A stretch of DNA of 64,000 nucleotides from Ruminococcaceae bacterium YRB3002 (GTDB lineage: Bacteria; Bacillota; Clostridia; Saccharofermentanales; Saccharofermentanaceae), in assembly GCA_900099715.1 (NCBI GenBank), contig FMTG01000003.1, forward strand, positions 186,001-250,000, given 5' to 3'. Of the stretch, positions 9,401 through 17,044 are shown one piece after another. Made by a program: the position numbers and the translations under genes. Under the pieces are notes generated by a model. That model saw only the letters and a list, made by a program, of their open reading frames with translations. It was not told the origin of the DNA and did no database searches. The stretch's first letter is position 1, and each line of letters begins with the position of its first letter.

Positions 9401-9697
9401 ACATAAATTAAGGCCGGACTGTCCACCCAAATTAGGCAGCAATGCATCCGGTCTCTCCTTATCAATAATCTGTGTAAGTCTCTTAACATTAAGCGGTTCG
9501 ATGTAAGTCCTGTCTGCAATACCAGGATCTGTCATAATCGTAGCCGGGTTGCTGTTCACAAGAACAATCTCATAACCAAGCTTTCTCAGTGCCTTACATG
9601 CCTGGGTTCCCGAATAGTCAAACTCACATGCCTGACCGATGATGATGGGGCCTGAACCGATAATCAGAATCTTGTTGATGTCGTCTCTCTTGGACAT
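6479..9697 (-). CDS. carB: carbamoyl-phosphate synthase large subunit
   Basis: CarB makes carbamoyl phosphate from bicarbonate, ammonia and two ATP for pyrimidine and arginine synthesis. The 1072 residues match full-length CarB: two homologous ATP-grasp halves (about 1-400 and 550-935, each opening with a GSGPIIIGQ or GGGPNRIGQG type loop), the oligomerisation region between them, and the C-terminal MGS-like allosteric domain (about 940-1072). GGAGG lies upstream of the ATG. The small glutaminase subunit gene carA, usually adjacent, is not beside it and must lie elsewhere. A diguanylate cyclase and nudC follow closely on the same strand. Confidence 0.97.
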   Translation of the reverse strand: MSKRDDINKILIIGSGPIIIGQACEFDYSGTQACKALRKLGYEIVLVNSNPATIMTDPGIADRTYIEPLNVKRLTQIIDKERPDALLPNLGGQSGLNLCSELAKEGVLEKYNVQVIGVQVDAIERGEDRIEFKNTMNKLGIEMPRSHEAYSVDEAVKIAEELHYPVVLRPAYTMGGAGGGLVYNVDELKVVCERGLQASLVGQVLVEESISGWEELELEVVRDANNNKITVCFIENIDPIGVHTGDSFCSAPMLTISQDVQDKLQEYSYKIVEAIEVIGGCNCQFAHDPVSGRIVVIEINPRTSRSSALASKATGFPIALVSSMLACGLTLDEIPCGKYGTLDKYVPDGDYVVIKFARWAFEKFKGAQDKLGTQMRAVGEVMSIGKTYKEAFQKAIRSLETGRYGLGFAKDFNKLSKEELLMKLTYPTSERQFIIYEALRKGATIDEIYEVTKIKHWFIEQMKELVDEEEALMQHKGEVPAKPVLLQAKLDGFSDRYLAKILDVKEEEIRNKRYEYGIREAWEGVHVSGTQDAAYYYSTYHLSEDKSPCSDKKKIMILGGGPNRIGQGIEFDYCCVHAALALKDMGFESIIVNCNPETVSTDYDTSDKLYFEPLTLEDVLSIHDKEKPLGVIASFGGQTPLNLAADLKKNGVKILGTSPETIDLAEDRDHFRAMMDKLGIPMPEAGMAVNVEEALAIANKIGYPVMVRPSYVLGGRGMEVVHDDEMLTVYMNAAVGVTPDRPILIDRFLHHATECEADAISDGKSCFVPTVMEHIELAGVHSGDSACILPSMNLTPKQVETIKEYTQKIAIEMNVVGLMNMQYAIEDDVVYVLEANPRASRTVPLVSKVCAINMVRIATQIMTSELTGNPSPVPSLTHKHIPHYGVKEAVFPFNMFQEVDPVLGPEMRSTGEVLGLSPSFGEAYFKAQEATKTEIPTEGTVLLSVCDRDKCDLIEVAKAFAEDGFKILATGGTYDMIVGAGIEATKVKKLYEGRPNIADMITNGDIDLIINTPAGKTSVHNDSYIRKEAIKHRVPYITTMAAAKASAEGIKAAKHNANLGVKALQDFHADIK

Positions 9698-9748
9698 AAT
9701 TAATCACCTCCGATTTTTTATCCTATTTAATATAACATATTTTTTTGT

Positions 9749-9765
9749 AATATGAGTGACATATT
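9749..9765. promoter_or_regulatory. inverted repeat upstream of carB
   Basis: AATATGAGTGACATATT has 6-bp perfect arms and a 5-base centre, about 52-68 bases upstream of the carB start. It could be an operator. A related sequence (AATATGCGTG, TTTTGA, CATATT) lies upstream of the first DUF1292 gene. The rest of the 154-base gap is AT-rich, and I see no PyrR-type attenuator hairpin in it. Confidence 0.3.
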
Positions 9766-9851
9766 TTTCGGGATGACAGGCAGGATAAAAATGTGATTTT
9801 TATGCACTTTTATGGTTGTTTTTCTGATGCGTTCAGGTAAGTGATAAAGGC

Positions 9852-10220
9852 TCACACCCAGGTTCCGGTAACCAGTCTGATAACGTAGCACACCAACAGC
9901 ATTGCAGCAACGATGATAAGCGCGATGTTGTTTGCTTTCTGCGGGATCTTTACCACAGAAAGTTCGTTAAGCGTCTCAGCTATAATAACAACCGCGATAA
10001 CAGGCCAGAGCGGATGATAGTAAAATGCCTCTTTGAAATCAAGCTTAATAACAGCCGTAAATGCCCTTGTAATACCGCACAGCGGACATGGAAGGCCAAA
10101 CAGAAGTTTCATGGGACAATTGTATATTCCAAGGACTGCAAAAACACCCAGGGTCACAATGACCCCAAGCACTACGGCAAACGATATGATCTTACTGCGG
10201 CGGTCTTTGGTCTCTTCCAT
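9852..10220 (-). CDS. DUF2752 small membrane protein
   Basis: This is a small integral membrane protein of unknown function with the DUF2752 hallmark CPLCGITRAF. About three hydrophobic helices flank it (residues about 15-35, 70-90 and 97-118). I place the start at the ATG at 10220 (122 residues). An upstream TTG would add 21 residues read through a terminator-like hairpin, which is unlikely, although no strong ribosome site precedes 10220. The TM2 gene just upstream on the same strand encodes another small membrane protein, and TM2 and DUF2752 genes often travel together. Confidence 0.75.
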   Translation of the reverse strand: MEETKDRRSKIISFAVVLGVIVTLGVFAVLGIYNCPMKLLFGLPCPLCGITRAFTAVIKLDFKEAFYYHPLWPVIAVVIIAETLNELSVVKIPQKANNIALIIVAAMLLVCYVIRLVTGTWV

Positions 10221-10236
10221 ATTTACGGGACAGAAA

Positions 10237-10260
10237 GACCCGCTCCTTTCAGAGCGGGTC
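10237..10260 (-). terminator. GC-rich hairpin between the TM2 and DUF2752 genes
   Basis: A perfect 9-bp stem (GACCCGCTC at 10237-10245, GAGCGGGTC at 10252-10260) with a 6-base loop follows the TM2 stop by about 37 bases. On the minus strand TTTCTGT comes next, a modest T tract. It probably ends or attenuates transcription from the TM2 promoter before DUF2752. Confidence 0.5.
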
Positions 10261-10296
10261 AAGTGTGACTTTTTTGTCTGCAAGATCCTTTAGGGA

Positions 10297-10536
10297 TTAC
10301 TTAGCATACTTACCGTCGATAAATACGACCTCTTCGTCTTCCTTGAAGGGCTCACCATAAACTTTCATCAGGCAGATAACCCAGTCTATGAGATCCCAGA
10401 CTCCGCAGCCACCAACCGTAAGGAGCTTCAGGACACCAAGTCCGATCTGTCCTCTGAGGAAACGGTCAACTCCGAAGCAGCCAAGGAACCAGCAGAAAAG
10501 CCAGCAGTAAAGGTGCTTATTAAATCTTTTTTCCAT
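10297..10536 (-). CDS. TM2 domain-containing small membrane protein
   Basis: This is a 79-residue protein made of one TM2 domain: two hydrophobic helices (about 12-30 and 45-65) joined by a short turn containing [18 protein letters not shown], with the conserved G-x-DRF feature. TM2 proteins are widespread and their function is unclear. The ribosome site GAGGAGGTG lies close upstream and a good sigma-A promoter sits at 10560-10588. It is probably expressed as a short transcript ending at the hairpin at 10237-10260. Confidence 0.85.
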   Translation of the reverse strand: MEKRFNKHLYCWLFCWFLGCFGVDRFLRGQIGLGVLKLLTVGGCGVWDLIDWVICLMKVYGEPFKEDEEVVFIDGKYAK

Positions 10537-10559
10537 GGTTTTTCACCTCCTCAAATAGA

Positions 10560-10588
10560 AATATATAATAAAACCCTTTTTTTTACAA
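10560..10588 (-). promoter_or_regulatory. sigma-A-type promoter for the TM2 gene
   Basis: On the minus strand TTGTAA (10583-10588) and TATATT (10560-10565) are separated by 17 bases. The predicted start is near 10553, giving a very short leader before the GAGGAGG ribosome site. The A8 and T-rich flanks would favour strong binding of RNA polymerase. Confidence 0.55.
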
Positions 10589-10618
10589 TAATTTCGATAA
10601 AAAAAATCTAAAAACTGA

Positions 10619-10945
10619 TTATTTGATCACGGAAAAGAACACAAGATCATCTGATTCGCTGGTGTTTATCAGGCTGTGGCTGTGACCGTCCTGACAGTAA
10701 TGACACTCTCCCGGACAGACTGCCACTTCTCCATCATCAACAAGTTCTATTCCGGAACCAGACAGAACGTAAAGCATCTCAGCCTCTCCCGTATGGCGGT
10801 GATATCCGATCGAAGCGCCGGGTTCAAGACGGCCGAGCATTATCTTTGTGCTCCCGTCAGTCGTCATCTTATTGTAGAATGTGCCCTTACCGCCTTTGAA
10901 TTCATAATTCGGTGTCCACTCGGCAGAATCAAAATCAATAACCAT
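10619..10945 (-). CDS. single-domain cupin protein
   Basis: This is a 108-residue cytoplasmic beta-barrel of the cupin_2 type. The first cupin motif appears as GYHRHTGEAEMLYVLSGSG (two His and a Glu) and the second as CPGECHYCQDGHSHSLIN (His), so a metal site is likely. Small stand-alone cupins can be isomerases, dioxygenases or sugar-binding sensors, and this one cannot be assigned. Its ATG overlaps the stop of the GNAT gene by one base, so the two are translationally coupled. This is the last gene of the long series that contains the RND exporter. Confidence 0.8.
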   Translation of the reverse strand: MVIDFDSAEWTPNYEFKGGKGTFYNKMTTDGSTKIMLGRLEPGASIGYHRHTGEAEMLYVLSGSGIELVDDGEVAVCPGECHYCQDGHSHSLINTSESDDLVFFSVIK

Positions 10946-11418
10946 TATAATATATCCTCCATATAAGTCTTAAGGGGATGAAGCCCCATATTATCATAGA
11001 AAGCCCGGGCGCCTGGATTGCACTCCCAGACGTTGAGAGTCACGTTGTAGCATCCGGTATCGCGGGCATATGAACGGGTGTATTCATAAAGCGCTTTCCC
11101 GACATGGCTGCCGCGGCATGTCTCATCAACACACAGGTCATCAATATAGAGTGTCTTCATATCAGTGAGGACGTTATCTCCATGCACTTCATTAATGATA
11201 CAGAAACAGTACCCGACAACAATGTCATCCCCGGATACGGCAACAAATACCGGACGCTGTTCGTCCTCAAAGATCTCGAGTAACTGCGCATCATTATATT
11301 TGCGGCCTATCTTAAAATGATCAGGTCTCCCCAGATGATGAACCAGGTCTACCTGGTCCAGCAGGTGTTTCACCCGATCCAGATCCTTCGGCTGTACCCT
11401 CCGTATCCGTACCTGCAT
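10945..11418 (-). CDS. GNAT-family N-acetyltransferase
   Basis: This is a predicted acetyl-CoA-dependent acetyltransferase of 157 residues. The GNAT fold is shown by the IDDLCVDETCRGSHVGKALY segment (beta4, then the Q/RxxGxG/A acetyl-CoA loop as RGSHVGKA) and the terminal NVWECNPGARAFYDNMGL motif. I chose the ATG at 11418 because AAGGAGG stands six bases before it. An ATG further upstream (11472) adds only a Lys/Arg/Ser-rich extension that shadows the RND reading frame. The gene overlaps the 3' end of the RND gene by 98 bases in another frame. The substrate is unknown. Confidence 0.85.
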   Translation of the reverse strand: MQVRIRRVQPKDLDRVKHLLDQVDLVHHLGRPDHFKIGRKYNDAQLLEIFEDEQRPVFVAVSGDDIVVGYCFCIINEVHGDNVLTDMKTLYIDDLCVDETCRGSHVGKALYEYTRSYARDTGCYNVTLNVWECNPGARAFYDNMGLHPLKTYMEDIL

Positions 11419-14400
11419 CTGCTGCCTCCTTCTCTTCCTGCTCTTCCATCTCTTTGAGGAACTGAGCAGCATCGTCTATAGCCTCATCCATATCGTCTCC
11501 GACATCCACGTTAAGAGGCTTACGCTTAAACAGGATATCATACATAACAGGCACAATATAAAGAGTCATGAAAGTTGCATAGAGAAGACCCGCAGCGATA
11601 ACTACAGCCATACCCCTGCCCAGCTGTGTTGCCATACCGGTACCGAACATCATCATTGACATTGCGAGTATAGTAGTCAATGCCGTCATAAGAATAGGTC
11701 TCATACGCGTCTTTCCTGTGGCGACAAGCGCATCCCATCTCTCCATTCCGCCTATACGCAGCTGGTTTGCATAATCGACGAACACGATACCGTTGTTAAC
11801 GACCGTGCCCATAAGGATAACAAATCCCAGAATGGACAGCATGGACAGAGGGTTGTTGGTGGCCAGAAGTCCCAGCATACCGCCTGTAAACGCGAGCGGA
11901 ATAGTAAACATGATAATGAACGGAGACAGAAGGCTCTGGAACTGTGCAACCATTATCAGATAGATGAACAGCATGGCAAGAGCCGCGAGTTCCAGCATCT
12001 GTGTAACCATCTCCATGACCTGTGTGGACTCACCCGTAACCTCGATCGAATAACCGTGAGGCAATGTCTCACTATATTCATTCACCTTAGGTTCAACATC
12101 ACGCGCGAGAAGTGTCGCATTATAACCTTCAGCGATCGAAGCAGATACAGTAACATAATGCGTCAGATTCTCTCTTCTGAGGGAGTTTGTCGTCTTAGTC
12201 TCGATGACTTCGGCAAATTCGGAGAGTTTGTGTGTCTTATTCTCCTCCTCTTCCTCATTCTTATCGTCTGCATCATCATCTTCTTTGTTATCTTCACCCG
12301 ACATCATTGATGCCATCTGATCAAGGGAAGACATACCGCTTCCAGTACTTCCACTCATTCCGGCAGAAGCAGCCGCACCGGTCATATCCACTTCTTCGAA
12401 TTCGACATCCATAAGAGTTTCTTTGGTAATGGTATCTGTATTATCTACTACAACAACCTTCATCTCTGTGCCATTGACAGTGATGGATGTCGAATTCACC
12501 GACTGCGAAGTGTGTGACAGGATCCCTGCATAAATCTGAGCTACCGTAAGTCCATAGCTCATAGCCTTGTCGCGGTCAATTACGACCTGCAGTGTATCGG
12601 CACCTGACTGGAAGTTATCTGATACATCCTCAAATCCTTCCTGTGCTTCAAAGATCTCTCTTACCTCACCGCTGATCCTCTCAAGTTCCTTATAGTCGTC
12701 ACCGAATATCTTGACTGAGAAACCGGATCCTCCTCCCAGCATGGACGAATCCATCATCTGGCTTGCCTGAACTTCGATCTCACCCGGGAATTCCGCCATA
12801 TCCTCTTCAATGACCTTGCCGACGGCCTTCACCTGCTCAGCAGGCGCTCCCTCTGCAAGAAGTACGCTGACGGTATAGCTTCCCCATGAATCAGAAGAGT
12901 TGCCCAGACCACCGCCGAAGAAACTCAGAGTGCTGGTGCTGTCCATGGCACCTACGTTCTCAACTCCATCAACAGCGATGATCTTATTGATTATCGCATC
13001 AACCTCGGCATATGACTCCTCACGGGTGTATTCCTTAGGTGTCTTGATATTGATCTGCACCTCATTTGTAATCATCTCGGGAATATAGACGATACCCATT
13101 CTGAAAACCTGCCATACAGAGAAAGCAAGGAGAGAAATGGTAACAAGCAGAGGCACCACCTTGAACCTGAGACACCATCTGAGAGACTTTCCATATGCTG
13201 CCTGGATCTTATCCATGATCTTATGCTCTTTGGGCATTGTCTTACGCATGAGCGTACTGGAAGAAGCGGGCACTACCGTGAGAGCTATTCCGAGTGATGC
13301 AACAAGACAATATCCGATGGACATAGCCATTGGGTACATAAGTGTTCTTACCGTACCGCTCGCGAAAACTCCCGGCAGGAATACGCAGATAGTCGTAAGC
13401 GTTGAAGCAATGATAGCTCCCCTTACCTGCTTAGCGCCCTGAACGGCAGCTCTTGGAGCAGGAAGTCCCAGACCACGCAGTCGGAAGATATTCTCCATGA
13501 CAACGACAGAGTTATCCACGAGCATACCTATGCCCAGCGACAGACCCGACAACGTTATCATGTTCAGCTGCAGTCCGGTAAAGTACATAAGTACGATAGC
13601 CAGAAGAACAGACAGCGGTATACTTATTGCAACTACTATCGTAGGCTTGATAGCCCTGAGGAAGATAGCCAGTATAACGATTGCAAGGATAGCACCGATT
13701 ATCATGCTCTGGAAAACAGACTCAACGATCATCCTGATATAGTCACCCTGGTCAACAAGGTTGACTGCATTCATTCCGGGATATCTCTCACAGAGATCTT
13801 CAATTGCCGCATTACAGTTCTTTGATACATCGTTTGTACCCGAACTCGATGACTTATAAATGCAAAGGATTATCGTATCGTTTCCATTCAGTTTGCCATA
13901 CGATTTGCCTGAATCATCGATTATCTGTATATCGGCAATATCCTCAAGACGAACGGTGCCGATCAGTTCATTATCGATAAGCAAAGCTGATGCGATCTGC
14001 TCGGAATCCGTAAACTCTTCACCTACTCTGAGAAGCCAGGAGTTGTCATCCTTATCATCAATATATCCTATAGGCATTGAGAAATTCTGGGCATATATCA
14101 GCTGTGACAAGGTTGATGGTGTAATAAGCGTATCTGCGTTGGCATTCTCGAGAGCGGTTTTCTTAGCTGCATCATACTGCGCCTGAGCAGAATCCAGCTG
14201 AGCCTGCGCATCCGACAACTGTACTGCCGCAGTTGAAAAACCTACTGCCGCATCCAGCTGACCTTGAGTAAGACCTGTGAAGGCGGACTCCAGACCGTTA
14301 AGCATCTGCGGGATATTATCAGCCATTTTGGAAAGGTCGTTAAGTCTTGATGACAGACTGTCAAGCATAGAACTCATTGAACCGGTAGGGTCCATTGCTC

Positions 14401-15754
14401 TTATCTGCTCTATCAGTGCGGATATGCCGCTGATCACGGAAGTGATCCTGCGTGTTGTGGAGATCAGATTGTTGAATGATGATCCGTCAATATTCACACC
14501 GATGGCTTCAAGAGCATCGATCATGCCATCGATAGTTGCAACAATTGCCGCTATCCTTGCTTCGTCAACACCGGAAGCTGCCAGATTAGCGGCTGTAAGT
14601 TCATCCATAGCCGCTCTGTACGAATCCGATGCGGCCTGCTGAGCCGTTACTGCCTCCGAATAAGCATCGCTTGCTGCTTCATGTGCCGCAATTGCATTGT
14701 TGAGGTTTTCTTCAAGCTGCTTATATTCATCAGATGAAGTGTCTGCATCAGGATCGGCAAGATACTCATCCATATCCTGCTGGGCACTCTCCATAGCCTC
14801 TCTCGCCTCATTGAGATCAGAGGTCGCCGAAGCGAGAGCTTCGTTAGCAGCATCCAGAACCGGCCTTGCCGCATCTACGGCTTTCTGTGCCTCCTGAACC
14901 CTTGCCTCTGCTGCATCGGGAAGCCCTGCCATCTGATCTCTGAGATCTTCCAGTCTGCTCTTTATATTATTGATCGTACTCTTCAGACTTCTGGCGATTC
15001 CCGGAGCCTGTTTATCAAGCTGAGAGAACAATGCAGATGACATCGTCGAACCGAAGTTTGACTGTGATTCATCGAGGAGTTCCTGCGCCTCGTTCAGTTT
15101 GTCTTTTGCCTCGTCAAGCTTATCCTGAGCTTCAGCCAGCTGCTCATCTGTCTTGGCAAGGATCCTGTCATTCAGTTCGTCTATCTTCTCCTGATTAAGT
15201 TCGACCTGAACTGACCTCTCAACAAGACCAATGGTAGATATGCTGGCAACGCCATCCTGTCTGGATATGGCAGGTATTACATCATAATCCACAAAGTCTG
15301 AAAGCTGGTAGATATCATAACCTTCACGCTCAACAGCAACATACATCGTAGCCAGCATATCCATGCTGATCTCCATTATGTTAGGTGTCATCGCTGAATC
15401 AGGAAGATTGCTCTCTATCTGATTAATAGCGGAAGACACTCTTACCATTGCCGTGTTCATATCGGTACCGTCGGCAAACTCCAGCTGGATCATGGAATAA
15501 TTCTCAGAGCTTGTTGACAGTACGTTCTCAACACCGGAAATCGTACCCAGTGCATTCTCGAGAGGTCCCGTCACCTGATCTTCAACCTTCTCAGGGCTTG
15601 CACCGGGATACAGGGTGACAATGATAAGATACGGAAGACTCATCTCAGGAAGCAGATCCATCTGAAGATGCGTGAGGGATACTGCACCCATCGCAATGAT
15701 AATGATGGCAGCCACAAGTATCGTAAAAGGCTTCTTAACACTTAGTCTTTCCAT
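11321..15754 (-). CDS. RND-family exporter with large periplasmic-side coiled-coil insert
   Basis: This is a 1477-residue proton-driven exporter of the HAE1/AcrB superfamily, about 430 residues longer than AcrB. Membrane helix 1 (about 9-28) leads into the first porter loop. Residues about 195-545 are an Ala/Glu/Asp/Gln/Ser-rich helical insert with long coiled-coil stretches. The helix 2-6 bundle follows with GMLVDNSVVVMEN, the family's proton-relay motif, where the second Asp of AcrB is Asn. The second porter loop and a second helix bundle come next. The acidic Gly/Ser/Thr-rich tail (about 1435-1477) overlaps the next gene. No adaptor or outer-membrane channel gene is nearby, as expected for a Gram-positive. 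The insert may replace the adaptor. The substrate is unknown. Confidence 0.9.
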   Translation of the reverse strand: MERLSVKKPFTILVAAIIIIAMGAVSLTHLQMDLLPEMSLPYLIIVTLYPGASPEKVEDQVTGPLENALGTISGVENVLSTSSENYSMIQLEFADGTDMNTAMVRVSSAINQIESNLPDSAMTPNIMEISMDMLATMYVAVEREGYDIYQLSDFVDYDVIPAISRQDGVASISTIGLVERSVQVELNQEKIDELNDRILAKTDEQLAEAQDKLDEAKDKLNEAQELLDESQSNFGSTMSSALFSQLDKQAPGIARSLKSTINNIKSRLEDLRDQMAGLPDAAEARVQEAQKAVDAARPVLDAANEALASATSDLNEAREAMESAQQDMDEYLADPDADTSSDEYKQLEENLNNAIAAHEAASDAYSEAVTAQQAASDSYRAAMDELTAANLAASGVDEARIAAIVATIDGMIDALEAIGVNIDGSSFNNLISTTRRITSVISGISALIEQIRAMDPTGSMSSMLDSLSSRLNDLSKMADNIPQMLNGLESAFTGLTQGQLDAAVGFSTAAVQLSDAQAQLDSAQAQYDAAKKTALENANADTLITPSTLSQLIYAQNFSMPIGYIDDKDDNSWLLRVGEEFTDSEQIASALLIDNELIGTVRLEDIADIQIIDDSGKSYGKLNGNDTIILCIYKSSSSGTNDVSKNCNAAIEDLCERYPGMNAVNLVDQGDYIRMIVESVFQSMIIGAILAIVILAIFLRAIKPTIVVAISIPLSVLLAIVLMYFTGLQLNMITLSGLSLGIGMLVDNSVVVMENIFRLRGLGLPAPRAAVQGAKQVRGAIIASTLTTICVFLPGVFASGTVRTLMYPMAMSIGYCLVASLGIALTVVPASSSTLMRKTMPKEHKIMDKIQAAYGKSLRWCLRFKVVPLLVTISLLAFSVWQVFRMGIVYIPEMITNEVQINIKTPKEYTREESYAEVDAIINKIIAVDGVENVGAMDSTSTLSFFGGGLGNSSDSWGSYTVSVLLAEGAPAEQVKAVGKVIEEDMAEFPGEIEVQASQMMDSSMLGGGSGFSVKIFGDDYKELERISGEVREIFEAQEGFEDVSDNFQSGADTLQVVIDRDKAMSYGLTVAQIYAGILSHTSQSVNSTSITVNGTEMKVVVVDNTDTITKETLMDVEFEEVDMTGAAASAGMSGSTGSGMSSLDQMASMMSGEDNKEDDDADDKNEEEEENKTHKLSEFAEVIETKTTNSLRRENLTHYVTVSASIAEGYNATLLARDVEPKVNEYSETLPHGYSIEVTGESTQVMEMVTQMLELAALAMLFIYLIMVAQFQSLLSPFIIMFTIPLAFTGGMLGLLATNNPLSMLSILGFVILMGTVVNNGIVFVDYANQLRIGGMERWDALVATGKTRMRPILMTALTTILAMSMMMFGTGMATQLGRGMAVVIAAGLLYATFMTLYIVPVMYDILFKRKPLNVDVGDDMDEAIDDAAQFLKEMEEQEEKEAADAGTDTEGTAEGSGSGETPAGPGRPGSSSGET

Positions 15755-15810
15755 ATTCTATCCAACATTTTTCAATTTATTACATTCAAGAACGACTAAT
15801 TCTATTATGG

Positions 15811-16572
15811 TCATTCACCCTTGTCAATGGTTTCCAAAGTATCAGGCTCCAGTTTCTGAACCATCAGCATCCTTGCATCAGCGCTCAGTTCATCTGTGGT
15901 GGATGAGGCGACCCTCTCCCTGTCAAATACATCAAGGACATCAATATAGATATGCGATCTTCTCCAGGGATATCTCTCCTTGATGGTCTCGCCTCCCTGA
16001 ATGGTTGCAACCACTACCGGAACCTTTGCTTTCTGGGCGATCTTAAACACTCCAGCATGGAACTTGAGAAGTTTATACTTCTTGCTCCTTGTTCCTTCGG
16101 GATAGACGGCTATCGATACTTCATCACGTTTGATAAGATCAACGGCGTCAAGAATAGTCTTCATGGAACTTCTGGGATTTGACCTGTCAATGGGGAGAAA
16201 ACAGCACTTGCGTATAATTCTTCCGTAAATGAAGTAGTTGAAGTTCTCCGGTTTTGAGATAAAAGCCAGATCGTATTTCCGCCATGCATACCAGGAAATG
16301 ATCGGGTCGAAATTACTTCTGTGGTTACAGACAAGCAGGAATCTTCCAGCAGGCATCTTCTCAAACCCGGTAATATGGATCTTAACACGCAGGATCTTCA
16401 TCGCGATCCCGGTGGAACTGTAAAGAAGCCAGCGGTAGAACTTGCTGTTCCTGTCATATGTCATCACTTTCTTGCTGATAAAAAGGGGTGAGATGATCCA
16501 TACCAGAAGATAAAGAACCACGATTCCCAATATCGTCCAGAGAAGTCCGAATAAGATGTATTTCCAAAGCAT
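15811..16572 (-). CDS. plsC: 1-acylglycerol-3-phosphate O-acyltransferase (PlsC family)
   Basis: This membrane-associated acyltransferase is expected to convert lysophosphatidic to phosphatidic acid. The 253 residues start with a hydrophobic helix (about 5-30). The four PlsC motifs are visible: NHRSNFD (NHx4D catalytic pair, about 83-89), FLPIDRS, YPEGTRS (about 159-165), and a later hydrophobic VVVATIQGG strand. It follows cdd by 24 bases on the same strand. A 56-base gap separates it from the RND gene downstream. A related acyltransferase specificity cannot be excluded. Confidence 0.9.
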   Translation of the reverse strand: MLWKYILFGLLWTILGIVVLYLLVWIISPLFISKKVMTYDRNSKFYRWLLYSSTGIAMKILRVKIHITGFEKMPAGRFLLVCNHRSNFDPIISWYAWRKYDLAFISKPENFNYFIYGRIIRKCCFLPIDRSNPRSSMKTILDAVDLIKRDEVSIAVYPEGTRSKKYKLLKFHAGVFKIAQKAKVPVVVATIQGGETIKERYPWRRSHIYIDVLDVFDRERVASSTTDELSADARMLMVQKLEPDTLETIDKGE

Positions 16573-16596
16573 CAGTACATAGATCCCTTCTGTTTT

Positions 16597-17016
16597 TTAG
16601 AGCCTGAATCCAAGCGGCAGGAGTTCAGACAGGGTGTGAACATCCAGTTCGCCCTTCTCGTCAGGCAGTATGACCAGAAATGACTCAGGATCAGTGAATT
16701 CGTTCATCACCTGTCTGCATACACCACACGGTGCACACTTACTCTTCGGTTCCTCTCCTTTGGCACCGCCGACTATGGCGATGGCCTTGAAATCAGCGGG
16801 CTTATTATACCCGTCACTTACGGCTTTTACAAAGGCTGTTCTCTCGGCACATATCGATGGCGAGTAAGCTGCATTCTCAATATTGCAGCCAAGATATACT
16901 TTCTCGTCTGATGTGAGCAGTGCCGCACCCACAGTAAATCCCGAATAAGGAGCATATGCCATCTCCCTTGCCTTATTGGCCTCATCTGCCAGCTGATAAA
17001 AATCGATTCTCTTCAT
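16597..17016 (-). CDS. cdd: cytidine deaminase
   Basis: This enzyme converts cytidine and deoxycytidine to uridine and deoxyuridine in pyrimidine salvage. The 139 residues correspond to the small homotetrameric form. Zinc ligands and catalytic Glu are present in CAERTAF (C and E) and PCGVCRQ (two Cys), with the substrate-binding APYSGFTVGAAL near the N-terminus. The gene lies between the GH51-like gene (28 bases) and plsC (24 bases) in a tightly packed same-strand series. Confidence 0.95.
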   Translation of the reverse strand: MKRIDFYQLADEANKAREMAYAPYSGFTVGAALLTSDEKVYLGCNIENAAYSPSICAERTAFVKAVSDGYNKPADFKAIAIVGGAKGEEPKSKCAPCGVCRQVMNEFTDPESFLVILPDEKGELDVHTLSELLPLGFRL

Positions 17017-17044
17017 TTTGTATTTCCTCCCGTCAGAATCCTGA

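Noticed and set aside
11419-11472. 18-residue basic extension of the GNAT protein
   Set aside because: It is Lys/Arg/Ser low-complexity sequence shadowing the RND tail; the ATG at 11418 has AAGGAGG upstream.
14647-14874. apparent repeats in the RND coiled-coil region as a DNA repeat or CRISPR
   Set aside because: The recurrence is at protein level (Ala/Glu/Gln heptads); no regular spacer-repeat DNA pattern exists.
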